From assembly GCF_039822265.1 (NCBI RefSeq), contig NZ_JBAJEX010000006.1:1-64000 (forward strand): a DNA stretch of 64,000 nt, in the 5' to 3' direction. Positions 36,483 through 44,692 of the stretch are shown here, one piece after another. The notes beneath the pieces were generated by a model, which was given only the letters and a program-made list of their open reading frames with translations, did no database searches and had not been told where the DNA came from. Source of the stretch: Thiobacter sp. AK1 (GTDB lineage: Bacteria; Pseudomonadota; Gammaproteobacteria; Burkholderiales; Thiobacteraceae). Each line of letters begins with the position of its first letter. Within the stretch, counting starts at the first letter, position 1. The translations under genes and the position numbers were made by a program.

Positions 36483-38594
36483 ATGCCCACTCGCCACCTT
36501 CTGCTTTGCTTCCTGCTTCCCGTCAATGCCTTCGCCGCCGACACACTCGAGGAAATCACCGTCACCGGCACCCGCGAACCCCGTTTGCTGGCCGAGACGC
36601 CCGCCAGCGTAAAAGTCATATCGGGTGAAACGCTGCGCGCCGACAAGCCCAGCCATCCCGCCCAGGTCATGGGCCAGGCGCCGGGGGTGTGGGTCAACGT
36701 CACCGGCGGCGAAGGCCACATGACCGCGATCCGCCAGCCCCTCACCACCAATCCGGTCTATCTCTATCTGGAAGACGGCATCCCCACCCGTTCCACCGGC
36801 TTCTTCAACCACAACGCCCTCTATGAGATCAACCTGCCCCAGGCCGGCGGCATCGAGGTCACGCGCGGTCCCGGCACCGCCCTCTATGGCTCGGATGCCA
36901 TCGGCGGCGTGGTGAACGTCCTCACCCGTCCGGCACCCCCCACGCCCCAGCTGGAAGTCAGCGCCGAGGTGGGCGAATACGGCTGGAAGCGGCTGTTGGC
37001 CAGCGGCGGCAACACCTGGGGTGAGAACGGCCTGCGCGCCGATCTCAACCTCACCACCACCGACGGCTGGCGCGACCACACGGGTTACGACCGGCAGAGT
37101 GCCACCCTGCGCTGGGACCGGGCCTTGGGGACGGATGCCGTGATCAAGACGGTGCTTACCGGCTCCCGCATCGACCAAGACACCGCGGGCAGCTCCGCCC
37201 TCGTCCGCGCCGATTACGAAAACGCCCCCACCAAGAACTACACCCCCATCTCCTACCGGAAGGTGAGCGCGCTGCGCCTGTCCAGCGCCTGGGAGCGGGA
37301 GACGGGCGATACCCTGGTTTCCCTCACGCCCTATTTGCGCGACGACAGCATGGAGCTGCTCGCCAACTGGTCGCTGTCCTACGATCCCACGGTCTATACC
37401 ACCGCCAACCGTTCCTTCGGCCTCATGGGCAAATGGCGGCGCGACTTCGCGCCCCTGCGTGCGCGCCTGATCGCGGGGGTTGATCTGGATGCAAGCCCTG
37501 GCCGCCGCGAGGAAAACCGTCTGGCCACCCTCACCACCACCGGCAGCGGCGTATCCAAGCTCTACACCGCCTATTCCGTGGGCACCCGGGTCTATGACTA
37601 CGACGTCACCTTCATCGGCGCCTCGCCCTACGTGCACGGCGAGCTCTCGCCCACCAAACGCCTGCGCCTGTCCGCGGGGCTGCGCTACGACGATCTGCGC
37701 TATCGCTTCGACAATCACTTCGCCGCCGGCGCAATCGCCGCCAGCACCAGGGAGAACGGCGGCGCGCCGGTTACGCGTTACTACGGCCAGAGCGGGGATA
37801 CCACGGTGCGCTTCCACCACCTCAGTCCCAAGCTGGGGGTGACCTTCGCGCTCGACCATGACACCCATGTGTTCGCCTCCTACAACCACGCCTTCCGTGC
37901 GCCCTCCGAGGGCCAGCTGTTCCGGCCCTCGGCCCAGACCAACGAGGCGCGCGCCCAGCTCGCCGCCGCCTCCGCCCTGGGCCTCAAGCCGGTGAAGGCG
38001 GACCAGTACGAGCTTGGTCTGCGCGGCAAGGCGGCGAGCCTGGACTACGAGGTTTCCATCTACCGCCTGGAGAAACGCGACGACATCCTGAGCTACAAGG
38101 ACCCGGTGACCAGCGCCACCCAGGTGGTCAACGCCGGCAAGACCCTGCACCGGGGCGTGGAGCTCGGGCTGGGGGCGCCGATGAGCAAGGCCTGGCGCTT
38201 GGACGCAGCGCTTTCCTACGCCAAGCACAGCTATGAGCAGTGGGTGATCCCGGGCACCGCGGACTTTAGCGGCAAGGACATGGAAAGCGCGCCCCGGGTG
38301 ATCGGCAACCTGCGCCTTTCCTGGTCGCCCGCCGCGGGGCAGCGGGTGCAGCTGGAATGGGTGAAGCTTGGCCGCTACTGGATGGATCAGGCCAACACCC
38401 GCCAATACGAGGGCCACGATCTGTTCAACCTGCGCGCCAACTGGGCCTTGAACAAGACCCTGGCGCTCTACGGCAGCGTGCAGAACCTGCTGGACACGCG
38501 TTATGCGGAGAGCGCCTCCGTATCTTCCGGCGTGGATGTGTTCGCGCCGGGTCTGCCGCGCACCCTCTACGCCGGCATCGAGGCGAAATGGTGA
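36483..38594 (+). CDS. TonB-dependent outer membrane receptor
   Basis: A 703-residue receptor with signal peptide (residues 1-19), a TonB-box-like start (LEEITVTGTRE), the plug domain (IEVTRGPGTALYGSDAIGGVVNVL) and a 22-strand barrel ending in a C-terminal Trp. Substrate is unknown: no siderophore, cobalamin or copper signature is decisive. It is the first gene of a four-gene, overlapping operon with a beta-propeller, a TlpA-like protein and a TonB. The next gene's ATG lies 7 bp inside its 3' end. Confidence 0.92.
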   Translation: MPTRHLLLCFLLPVNAFAADTLEEITVTGTREPRLLAETPASVKVISGETLRADKPSHPAQVMGQAPGVWVNVTGGEGHMTAIRQPLTTNPVYLYLEDGIPTRSTGFFNHNALYEINLPQAGGIEVTRGPGTALYGSDAIGGVVNVLTRPAPPTPQLEVSAEVGEYGWKRLLASGGNTWGENGLRADLNLTTTDGWRDHTGYDRQSATLRWDRALGTDAVIKTVLTGSRIDQDTAGSSALVRADYENAPTKNYTPISYRKVSALRLSSAWERETGDTLVSLTPYLRDDSMELLANWSLSYDPTVYTTANRSFGLMGKWRRDFAPLRARLIAGVDLDASPGRREENRLATLTTTGSGVSKLYTAYSVGTRVYDYDVTFIGASPYVHGELSPTKRLRLSAGLRYDDLRYRFDNHFAAGAIAASTRENGGAPVTRYYGQSGDTTVRFHHLSPKLGVTFALDHDTHVFASYNHAFRAPSEGQLFRPSAQTNEARAQLAAASALGLKPVKADQYELGLRGKAASLDYEVSIYRLEKRDDILSYKDPVTSATQVVNAGKTLHRGVELGLGAPMSKAWRLDAALSYAKHSYEQWVIPGTADFSGKDMESAPRVIGNLRLSWSPAAGQRVQLEWVKLGRYWMDQANTRQYEGHDLFNLRANWALNKTLALYGSVQNLLDTRYAESASVSSGVDVFAPGLPRTLYAGIEAKW

Positions 38595-39766
38595 GGCGCC
38601 TTCTGTTCCTGCTCGTGTTTGCTGCGTCGCTGGCGCAGCCGGCGCGGGCCCACGAGGCCCATCAGGCGGCGCGCACCGGGCTGGCGGTGTCCGTGGCAGC
38701 CGATGCCACGGGGCGTCTGTGGCGTGCCCAGGTGTGGGAGGGCCGGGTGTGGGTGAGCCGCTCCGATGACGGTGGACGCAGCTTTGGCGTGCCCGTGGCG
38801 GTGAATGCCGTTCCCGAGGCCATCGTCGCGGACGGCGAGAACCGGCCCAAGCTCGCGGTGGTGGGCAGCCGCATCTATGTGTCGTGGACGCAAGCACTCA
38901 GCAAGCCCTACACCGGCCACGTGCGCTTTGCCCACTCCGTGGATGGGGGCAGGACCTTTGCCGAACCCATCACCGTCAACGATGACCGCGAGGTGATCAG
39001 CCACCGCTTCGACAGCCTGCTGGTGGACGGCCGCGGCCGCGTCCATCTGTTCTGGCTGGACAAGCGCGACGCCGCCGCGGCCCAGGCCCAGGGCGAGCCC
39101 TACACCGGCGCGGCGCTCTATCACGCGGTGTCCGAAGACGGCGGCGCAAGCTTCGGGCGCAACGAGCGGCTCGCCGCCCACAGCTGCGAGTGCTGCCGGG
39201 TGGTGAGTGCGCTGGACGCCGATGGCATACCCCTGGTGCTCTGGCGCCACGTGTTCGGGCGCAACGAGCGTGACCACGCCTTGCTGCGCCTCGATGGCCG
39301 GACCAAACCGGTGCGCGTGTCCTTCGATCGCTGGGAGGTGGACGCCTGTCCCCATCATGGGCCCGCCCTCGCCGTGGCACCGGACGGCACCCGCCATCTC
39401 GCCTGGTTCAACGACGCGCCCACGCGCCACGGGTTGTTCTATGCGCGCATGGATGCCGACGGTGGGATGGGCACGCCGCTTGCCTTCGGCGATTACGCGC
39501 AACAGGCCGCGCATCCCGCCCTGGCGGTGGCGGCTGGCCGCGTGTGGCTCGCCTGGAAGGAATTCGATGGCCGCCAAGCCCTTGTGCGGGCCATGCATTC
39601 CGACGACGGCGGCCGCAGCTGGAGCGCGCCCCGCAGTGTTGCGGCAAGTAGCGGTGCCTCCGACCACCCCCTGCTGGTGAGCGCAGGCCATCGGGTGTAT
39701 CTGTCCTGGAGCACGCAGCTCGAAGGTCATCGCGTGATTCCACTGGTTCCCGACGACACGCCATGA
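38588..39766 (+). CDS. Secreted sialidase-like beta-propeller with CxCC and CPHH motifs
   Basis: A 392-residue protein with a signal peptide (cleavage near ARA-HEA) and four Asp-box repeats (SRSDDGGRSFG, AHSVDGGRTFA, AVSEDGGASFG, MHSDDGGRSWS), i.e. a BNR-type propeller. True sialidase arginine triad residues are not evident. A cysteine cluster SCECC (Cys200, 202, 203) and DACPHHGP (Cys254, His256, His257) could bind metal or heme, or form disulfides. It sits between the receptor and a TlpA-like gene, overlapping both, so it is probably a periplasmic or surface partner of the uptake system. Confidence 0.82.
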   Translation: MVRRLLFLLVFAASLAQPARAHEAHQAARTGLAVSVAADATGRLWRAQVWEGRVWVSRSDDGGRSFGVPVAVNAVPEAIVADGENRPKLAVVGSRIYVSWTQALSKPYTGHVRFAHSVDGGRTFAEPITVNDDREVISHRFDSLLVDGRGRVHLFWLDKRDAAAAQAQGEPYTGAALYHAVSEDGGASFGRNERLAAHSCECCRVVSALDADGIPLVLWRHVFGRNERDHALLRLDGRTKPVRVSFDRWEVDACPHHGPALAVAPDGTRHLAWFNDAPTRHGLFYARMDADGGMGTPLAFGDYAQQAAHPALAVAAGRVWLAWKEFDGRQALVRAMHSDDGGRSWSAPRSVAASSGASDHPLLVSAGHRVYLSWSTQLEGHRVIPLVPDDTP

Positions 39767-40260
39767 GGCGCGCGCTCGCCTTCGCCTTTCTCTGCTGCGT
39801 GGCTCTCACCGCCCAGGCACAGATGCCGCTGCGCCCTTTCGTCTCCGGCAGCCTTGCCGCCATCGAGGCGGCTCAGGGCGGGCGCCCCTTCCTCCTGAGC
39901 TTCTGGTCGGTGGACTGCGCACCCTGCCGCGCGGAGCTTGCGCAGCTTGCACGCCTGGCCAGGGCGCATCCGCAACTTACCATCGTGCTGGTTTCCACCG
40001 ATCCCCCGGGGGCGGCGGAAGACGTGCAGGCCGTGCTCGACCAGTACGCGCCCGCGTGGGCGGAACGCTGGATCTTCGCCGATCCCTTCAGCGAACGCCT
40101 GCGCTTCGAGGTGGATCCCCGCTGGCACGGCGAACTGCCGCGCAGCTATCTGTACGGCCCGGGCGGGCGGGTGGAGGGGATCAGCGGCCCGATCGACCCG
40201 CAACGTTTGGCGGCCTGGCTGAAATCGGTGTTGGGGGTGCTGCACGATGGCCACCCTTGA
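39763..40260 (+). CDS. TlpA-like thioredoxin-fold protein
   Basis: A 165-residue periplasmic thioredoxin-like protein. A signal peptide ends near AQA-QMP, and the redox motif WSVDCAPCRAEL has Cys52 and Cys55. The C-terminal half keeps the cis-Pro region (LPRSYLYGPGG). It could keep the propeller's cysteines reduced. It overlaps the preceding gene by ATGA and the next by 14 bp. Confidence 0.9.
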   Translation: MRRALAFAFLCCVALTAQAQMPLRPFVSGSLAAIEAAQGGRPFLLSFWSVDCAPCRAELAQLARLARAHPQLTIVLVSTDPPGAAEDVQAVLDQYAPAWAERWIFADPFSERLRFEVDPRWHGELPRSYLYGPGGRVEGISGPIDPQRLAAWLKSVLGVLHDGHP

Positions 40261-40966
40261 CGACCTTGGGGTACTGCCGGCGCGGCGCTCGCCCACGGTG
40301 GCCTGGGCCATTGCCTGCTCGCTGCTGCTCCACGGGCTGCTTCTGGCCTGGCTGCCGCCCCTGGCACCTGCCTTGGGCGCAGTGCGAAGCACCCTGCCGG
40401 TGATGCTCCAGGTGCGTCTGCGCGCGGATGTGCCGGTGGCGCCGCCGGCCGCAGCGCGCACGCCAGTCGCCGCCGCGAAGACGTCGGTGCCTGCCAGGGC
40501 GGCGGTTCCACGGATCGCGCGAGCGGCTGTCGCGCCCGCGGCCGTGGAGCCTGCGGCATCATCCGCCCCCTTTCCCGCCGGGATAGCATCGCGGCCAGCA
40601 CCGACATCGTTGCCCGGTGGCCCAGCTGCTGCGCAAGAAGTCGCGGCCGTCGAGCCGGTGGTGACGCCGCCGGATCTGCGTGCCGCCTATCTTGCCAATC
40701 CGCGGCCGCCGTATCCGCTGGCGGCGCGCCGGCTCGGGCTCGAAGGACAGGTGGTGTTGCGCGCGGAGATTCTGCCGGACGGCCGCTGCGGCGAGCTGGT
40801 GGTCGCGCAAAGCAGCGGCCATGCGCTGCTGGACGAGGCGGCGCTCGCCGCGGTCAAGCGTTGGCGCTTCTTGCCGGCGCGGCGAGGGGAGGCGCCGATC
40901 GCCGCGTGGGTGGAGATCCCGATCCGCTTCCGTCTCACTGACTCGTCAGCTGATCCTCACGGGTGA
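40247..40966 (+). CDS. tonB: TonB energy transducer (operon-encoded)
   Basis: A 239-residue TonB family protein: an N-terminal membrane anchor (AWAIACSLLLHGLLLAWLPP), a Pro/Ala-rich spacer, and a C-terminal TonB domain (ANPRPPYPLAARRLGLEGQV, ending in AWVEIPIRFRL). No ExbB/ExbD is nearby. Its position as the fourth gene suggests it serves this receptor. Its 3' end overlaps the convergent second tonB gene by 32 bp. Confidence 0.9.
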   Translation: MATLDDLGVLPARRSPTVAWAIACSLLLHGLLLAWLPPLAPALGAVRSTLPVMLQVRLRADVPVAPPAAARTPVAAAKTSVPARAAVPRIARAAVAPAAVEPAASSAPFPAGIASRPAPTSLPGGPAAAQEVAAVEPVVTPPDLRAAYLANPRPPYPLAARRLGLEGQVVLRAEILPDGRCGELVVAQSSGHALLDEAALAAVKRWRFLPARRGEAPIAAWVEIPIRFRLTDSSADPHG

Positions 40967-41831
40967 AGGTCCAGGTACGGGTGATGGCGAGGATGTCCGT
41001 GTCCTTGCGAATGTTTTCCGGAAAAGGCGCGAAGGGCGCCGCGAGCTTGACGATGCGCACCGCCGCCTCGTCCAGGATGGGCGAGCCGGAGGAACGGTCC
41101 ACGTCGATTTTTTCCACGCTGCCGTCGCTGCGAATGTGCACGGTGAGCAGTAGGCTGCCATAGATCTTTTTGCGCCGCGCCTCTTCCGGGTAGTTGAGGT
41201 TGCCGATCCGCTCCACTTTCAGACGCCAGTCCTCCACGTACTGCGCGAAACGGTATTCCTCGGTGCGCGCACCCACGAAGCGGCGCTTGGGGCGCGCCTG
41301 GTATTGTTGGTAGTCCTTCTCGATCTGGGCTTGCAGCCGCGCCAGTTCCAGGCTTTGGCTGATGAGGTCGCTACCCTGCACAGGAACTGTCGGGGCCACC
41401 GGCGCGGGGGTGGGCGCGGGGGCAGGCCGCGGCGTGGTGGCACGCACCTGCGCCATAAGCCGCGCCGCTTCTTGTTCCAGCTCTTCTACCCGCTGCGCCC
41501 GTTGCCTGAGTTCCGGCTGGGGATCATGTGTGCCCAGGGCAGGCAGGGGCGAGCTCGCGCGCAGTTTCTGCTCCGTGTTGCCGCCGCCGTCGAGATTGGC
41601 CTGGGCCAGGGCCTGGGGTTTGCTGGGGCGGGTCGTCGATTTGGCATTGACCAACACCACCTCCAGCGCATGGCGCGCCTGCTCCGGTTTGGGCGGCGGG
41701 GGCACGAAGTGGATGCTGAGCACGATGCCGTGCAAGAGCGCCGAAGCACCCATGGCCACGGCGATGGGTGGCAGTGACGCCACCTTGGCGGCAAGGCGGG
41801 TGAACAGTCTAGGCAAGGCGCTGGGATTCAC
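40935..41831 (-). CDS. Second TonB-family protein
   Basis: A 298-residue TonB homologue with membrane anchor (VAMGASALLHGIVLSIHF), a proline-rich linker (APAPTPAPVAPTVP) and a C-terminal domain beginning YVEDWRLKVERIGNLNYPEE. The coiled-coil part (RQRAQRVEELEQEAARL) and QQYQARPKRRFVGAR segment match a widespread betaproteobacterial TonB that sits next to an RNB exonuclease. The start is GTG 41831. It may be the housekeeping TonB. Confidence 0.87.
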   Translation of the reverse strand: MNPSALPRLFTRLAAKVASLPPIAVAMGASALLHGIVLSIHFVPPPPKPEQARHALEVVLVNAKSTTRPSKPQALAQANLDGGGNTEQKLRASSPLPALGTHDPQPELRQRAQRVEELEQEAARLMAQVRATTPRPAPAPTPAPVAPTVPVQGSDLISQSLELARLQAQIEKDYQQYQARPKRRFVGARTEEYRFAQYVEDWRLKVERIGNLNYPEEARRKKIYGSLLLTVHIRSDGSVEKIDVDRSSGSPILDEAAVRIVKLAAPFAPFPENIRKDTDILAITRTWTFTREDQLTSQ

Positions 41832-41877
41832 GCAAGTTCACAAAAGGCACCTGTCTTCGGGCGGGAACCCGGGCCGC

Positions 41878-41883
41878 ATTGTA
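41878..41883 (-). promoter_or_regulatory. -10 element of the second tonB gene
   Basis: TACAATGCGGC on the minus strand, about 47 bp before the GTG, fits the -10/discriminator pattern seen elsewhere in the window. No good -35 was found. Confidence 0.35.
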
Positions 41884-41902
41884 GCGCGCCAGCTGTCCCT
41901 CT

Positions 41903-43747
41903 CTATGGCCCAAGCAGCACTTCCAGGAAGCAACATGCCACTTCCAAGGTGAGGAGATCGACGCTGCGAATGCCCACCCTGACCCGTGTGCCGGGCGCGA
42001 GTTCCGGTAGCGCTGCGACCTTGGTCACCAAAGGCAGCGTGTCGAAGCGCACCAGATTTTCGCGGATGACGGTGGCGCTCGCATCGCCAATGCCTTCCTG
42101 CAGAAGATAGCGCAGCGTCCAGTAACGCTCCATGTTGCGCTGGAATTCGTTGTAGGCTTCGTAAGCGGCTTCGAAATCGCGCAGCACCGATTGCAGCGCC
42201 TCGTCGCGCGCCTGGTAGGGCGGTGTCTCGCCCCGTAGATGGGCGAGCAGTTGGCGTTGATTGACGAGATCCACGTAGCGGCGCAGCGGTGAGCTCACCC
42301 AGGTGTAGTGGGACACGCCCAACCCCTGGTGCGGCAGAGGTTCGCTGGTCATGCGCGTCTTGCCATTGGTCTGGGCGCGGTAGAGGGCGGGGATGCCGGC
42401 TTCTGCGGCGAGGCGGCCGGCGTGGCTGTTGACCAGGATCATCATCTCCGCCACCACCTTGTCGACGGGCGTGCCGCGTTCCCGGTGCAGGATGCGCACC
42501 GTCTCGCCTTCGACCCGGAAAGTGTATTCCGGCACCAGGCTGCGTTTCGTGTCCTTGACGCCACGCTTTTCCTCCAGGTGTTCGGCGAAGTGCCACAGCC
42601 ATTCCAGTTCCTCGCGGTAGCGGTAATCCGCCTGCTGGCCGATGGTGCCCAGATTGAACAGAGGTTCCAGAAGCTCGTGGCGCAGGTTGGCCGCAATGCT
42701 TACCCGCTCCACCCGCATGGCGACATCGGTGATGGTGTAGTCCGGCGTGACCGTGAAATAGGTGGAGAGCGCCGGGCATGCGGCGCCTTCCTGGAGCGTA
42801 TAGGCAGCCACGGCCTGGTCGGGCAGCATGGTGATCTTATCGCCCGGCATGTAGACGGTAGACAGGCGCGTGCGGGCAATGCTGTCTAGCGCCGAGCCTG
42901 GTAGGACGCCCAGGGCGGGGCAGGCGATGTGGATGCCCACCCGCACCCGTCCGTCCGAGAGCTTCTCCAGGGAAAGGGCATCGTCGATTTCGGTGGTGGT
43001 CTCGTCGTCGATGCTGAAGGCCGCCACGCTTGCGAGCGGCAACTCGTCGGGCACCGGCACGGGGGGCAGCGGCGGAAAGTCGCGCCCTTGTGGAAACCAC
43101 TCGCGCAGGAAGCGGTTCAGGTGGTAGTCGCGACTGGAAGGGATGGCGCCGCATTTTTCCAGCAAGTGCAGCACGGAGAGGTGGGTGGCTGCTGCGGCCT
43201 GCTCCAGCGCCTTGGTTTCCAAGGCATTCTTGTCCGGGGTGTAAATCAGGCGCGGAAGATCATGCGCGAATTCTTCGGGCAGGCGGAAGGCGGTCAACGC
43301 TTCCACCCAGCGCGCAAGCTGGGCGGCTTGTTGTCGCTTGCGCGCCTCGGCCGCCAGCGCGGCCTTGAGGGCATCGGGTGGCGCGGGTTTGTAGCGGCCC
43401 CGCCCCTTGCGATAGAAATACATGGGCGCGCCATGTAGGCGCAGCAGGATGGCGGCGCGTTCCATGGGCGTGGGCTCGTGTCCGAAATAATCCCGCGCCA
43501 GCGTCTGATAGTCGAATTCCTCGCTGCCTGCCGCCTCCCACAGGAACTCGAGGTCCATCTCCTCGGCAAACTTTTGCGCCGCTTCCATGAAACCGGTGAG
43601 CCCGGGTTCCTGAAACTTAAACAGCACGTCGGCGGCCTTCACCTTGGCGCGCTTGCCGTGCTGGGCTTCGACCTGCAACGAACTACCGTTGTCGGCGAGG
43701 ATGGTGCCAACGCGAAAGTGGCCATCCTCGAAATAGAAGGCGTACAT
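41903..43747 (-). CDS. RNase II/R-family (RNB) exoribonuclease
   Basis: A 614-residue RNB-domain 3'-5' exoribonuclease. The catalytic aspartates are in SIDDETTTEIDDALS, followed by ACPALGV and PGDKITMLP; the C-terminal half has YTWVSSPLRRYVDLVNQRQL (in part). An S1-like end (PGTRVRVGIRSVDLLTLEV) is short. Of the N-terminal part, only a compact region MYAFYFEDGHFRVGT is visible. The ATG 43747 matches homologues. It lies 71 bp before tonB on the same strand. Confidence 0.9.
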   Translation of the reverse strand: MYAFYFEDGHFRVGTILADNGSSLQVEAQHGKRAKVKAADVLFKFQEPGLTGFMEAAQKFAEEMDLEFLWEAAGSEEFDYQTLARDYFGHEPTPMERAAILLRLHGAPMYFYRKGRGRYKPAPPDALKAALAAEARKRQQAAQLARWVEALTAFRLPEEFAHDLPRLIYTPDKNALETKALEQAAAATHLSVLHLLEKCGAIPSSRDYHLNRFLREWFPQGRDFPPLPPVPVPDELPLASVAAFSIDDETTTEIDDALSLEKLSDGRVRVGIHIACPALGVLPGSALDSIARTRLSTVYMPGDKITMLPDQAVAAYTLQEGAACPALSTYFTVTPDYTITDVAMRVERVSIAANLRHELLEPLFNLGTIGQQADYRYREELEWLWHFAEHLEEKRGVKDTKRSLVPEYTFRVEGETVRILHRERGTPVDKVVAEMMILVNSHAGRLAAEAGIPALYRAQTNGKTRMTSEPLPHQGLGVSHYTWVSSPLRRYVDLVNQRQLLAHLRGETPPYQARDEALQSVLRDFEAAYEAYNEFQRNMERYWTLRYLLQEGIGDASATVIRENLVRFDTLPLVTKVAALPELAPGTRVRVGIRSVDLLTLEVACCFLEVLLGP

Positions 43748-43805
43748 GGAAAAACCGCGGGGAAAGGGCGGCAAGTTTACCGTAAGCCGTGGCGGGCAGA
43801 AAGCG

Positions 43806-44624
43806 CTAGCCGCGGTGGAGCAGCACTTCCAGGACTGCCTTGCTGCCCACGTAGGCGAGCAGCAAGGCGGTGAAGCCTGCCAGGCTCCAGATCAGGGCGG
43901 TGCGGCCACGCCAGCCATAGATGCGCCGGCCCAGGAGCAACGCGCCGTAGATGAGCCAGGACAAAAGTGCGAATACCGTCTTGTGCTGGGTGAAATAGGC
44001 GAAGGAAAGGGGCTTGCCGAACAATTCCTCGGAAAACAGCATGCCGCTGGCGAGCGTCACGGTTAGCAGCACGAAACCGGCGCCGATGATTCTGAACAAC
44101 AGCCGCTCCATGGTCATCAGTGGTGGCAGGCCGGACAGCGCCGAGGGCTCGCGCGCATGTAGGCGTTTTTCCGCCAGGGCCATGACTAGGCCGTGCAGCG
44201 CCGCGATGGTGAACAGCGCGTAGGCAAGGAAAGCCGCCGCGAAATGGGCCTGGAACAGGGCCAAGCCACCGTAGGGCAGCACGTGTTCGTCGCGTAGCAG
44301 CAAGGGCATGAGGGCGCCGCCAGCGGCGACCGGCAGCACCACGGGGTGGAGTGCCTGCAGGTGATAGCGCACGCTGGTGGCGGCATAGAGCAGCAGCGTC
44401 ACCCACGTGATGGCCGACAGCGCATTGCCCACACCCATGTTCATCCCCTGTTCGGTGAAGATGGAAACGTAAAGCAGTCCGCCGTGCAGCGCCAAGGGCA
44501 GCACCAATAGAAGCGATAGCCCCGGTCGGGCGCTGTTCTCGGGCTGCGCCGCCCGATGACGGCAGTACCAGGCGAGGCCGCCGTAAAGCAGTGCGGTGAG
44601 GATGGACAAAACGGGCAGGGGCAT
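43806..44624 (-). CDS. CcsA-like inner-membrane protein (YpjD family)
   Basis: A 272-residue polytopic membrane protein of the cytochrome c assembly (CcsA/YpjD) family, with eight hydrophobic segments. A conserved region LFQAHFAAAFLAYALF and a late FAYFTQHKTVFALLSW contain histidines that may ligate heme. It stands divergent to ffh, which is the standard order in beta- and gammaproteobacteria. Its exact role is not settled: a copper-resistance/CcsA-like membrane protein is named at this position. Confidence 0.83.
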   Translation of the reverse strand: MPLPVLSILTALLYGGLAWYCRHRAAQPENSARPGLSLLLVLPLALHGGLLYVSIFTEQGMNMGVGNALSAITWVTLLLYAATSVRYHLQALHPVVLPVAAGGALMPLLLRDEHVLPYGGLALFQAHFAAAFLAYALFTIAALHGLVMALAEKRLHAREPSALSGLPPLMTMERLLFRIIGAGFVLLTVTLASGMLFSEELFGKPLSFAYFTQHKTVFALLSWLIYGALLLGRRIYGWRGRTALIWSLAGFTALLLAYVGSKAVLEVLLHRG

Positions 44625-44651
44625 CGGGTGTAAAATGGCGGTGAGGCAGCG

Positions 44652-44657
44652 ATTATA
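44652..44657 (-). promoter_or_regulatory. -10 element of the CcsA-like gene
   Basis: TATAAT on the minus strand, 27 bp before the ATG at 44624. The region between the divergent starts also holds TAAAATGGCGG (44631-44641) on the plus strand, the probable -10 of ffh. Confidence 0.5.
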
Positions 44658-44692
44658 GCCCAGCACGCGGCCGCTCCAACCGACTCCAGCCC

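Noticed and set aside
36366..38897. An 843-codon open frame antisense to the TonB receptor
   Set aside because: It mirrors the receptor's codons, is low in recognisable motifs and overlaps a gene with clear domain content. High GC content makes such frames common.
41838..42779. A 313-codon frame inside the RNB exonuclease gene
   Set aside because: It is a shifted frame of the RNB gene and arginine/proline-rich, as expected for such shadows.
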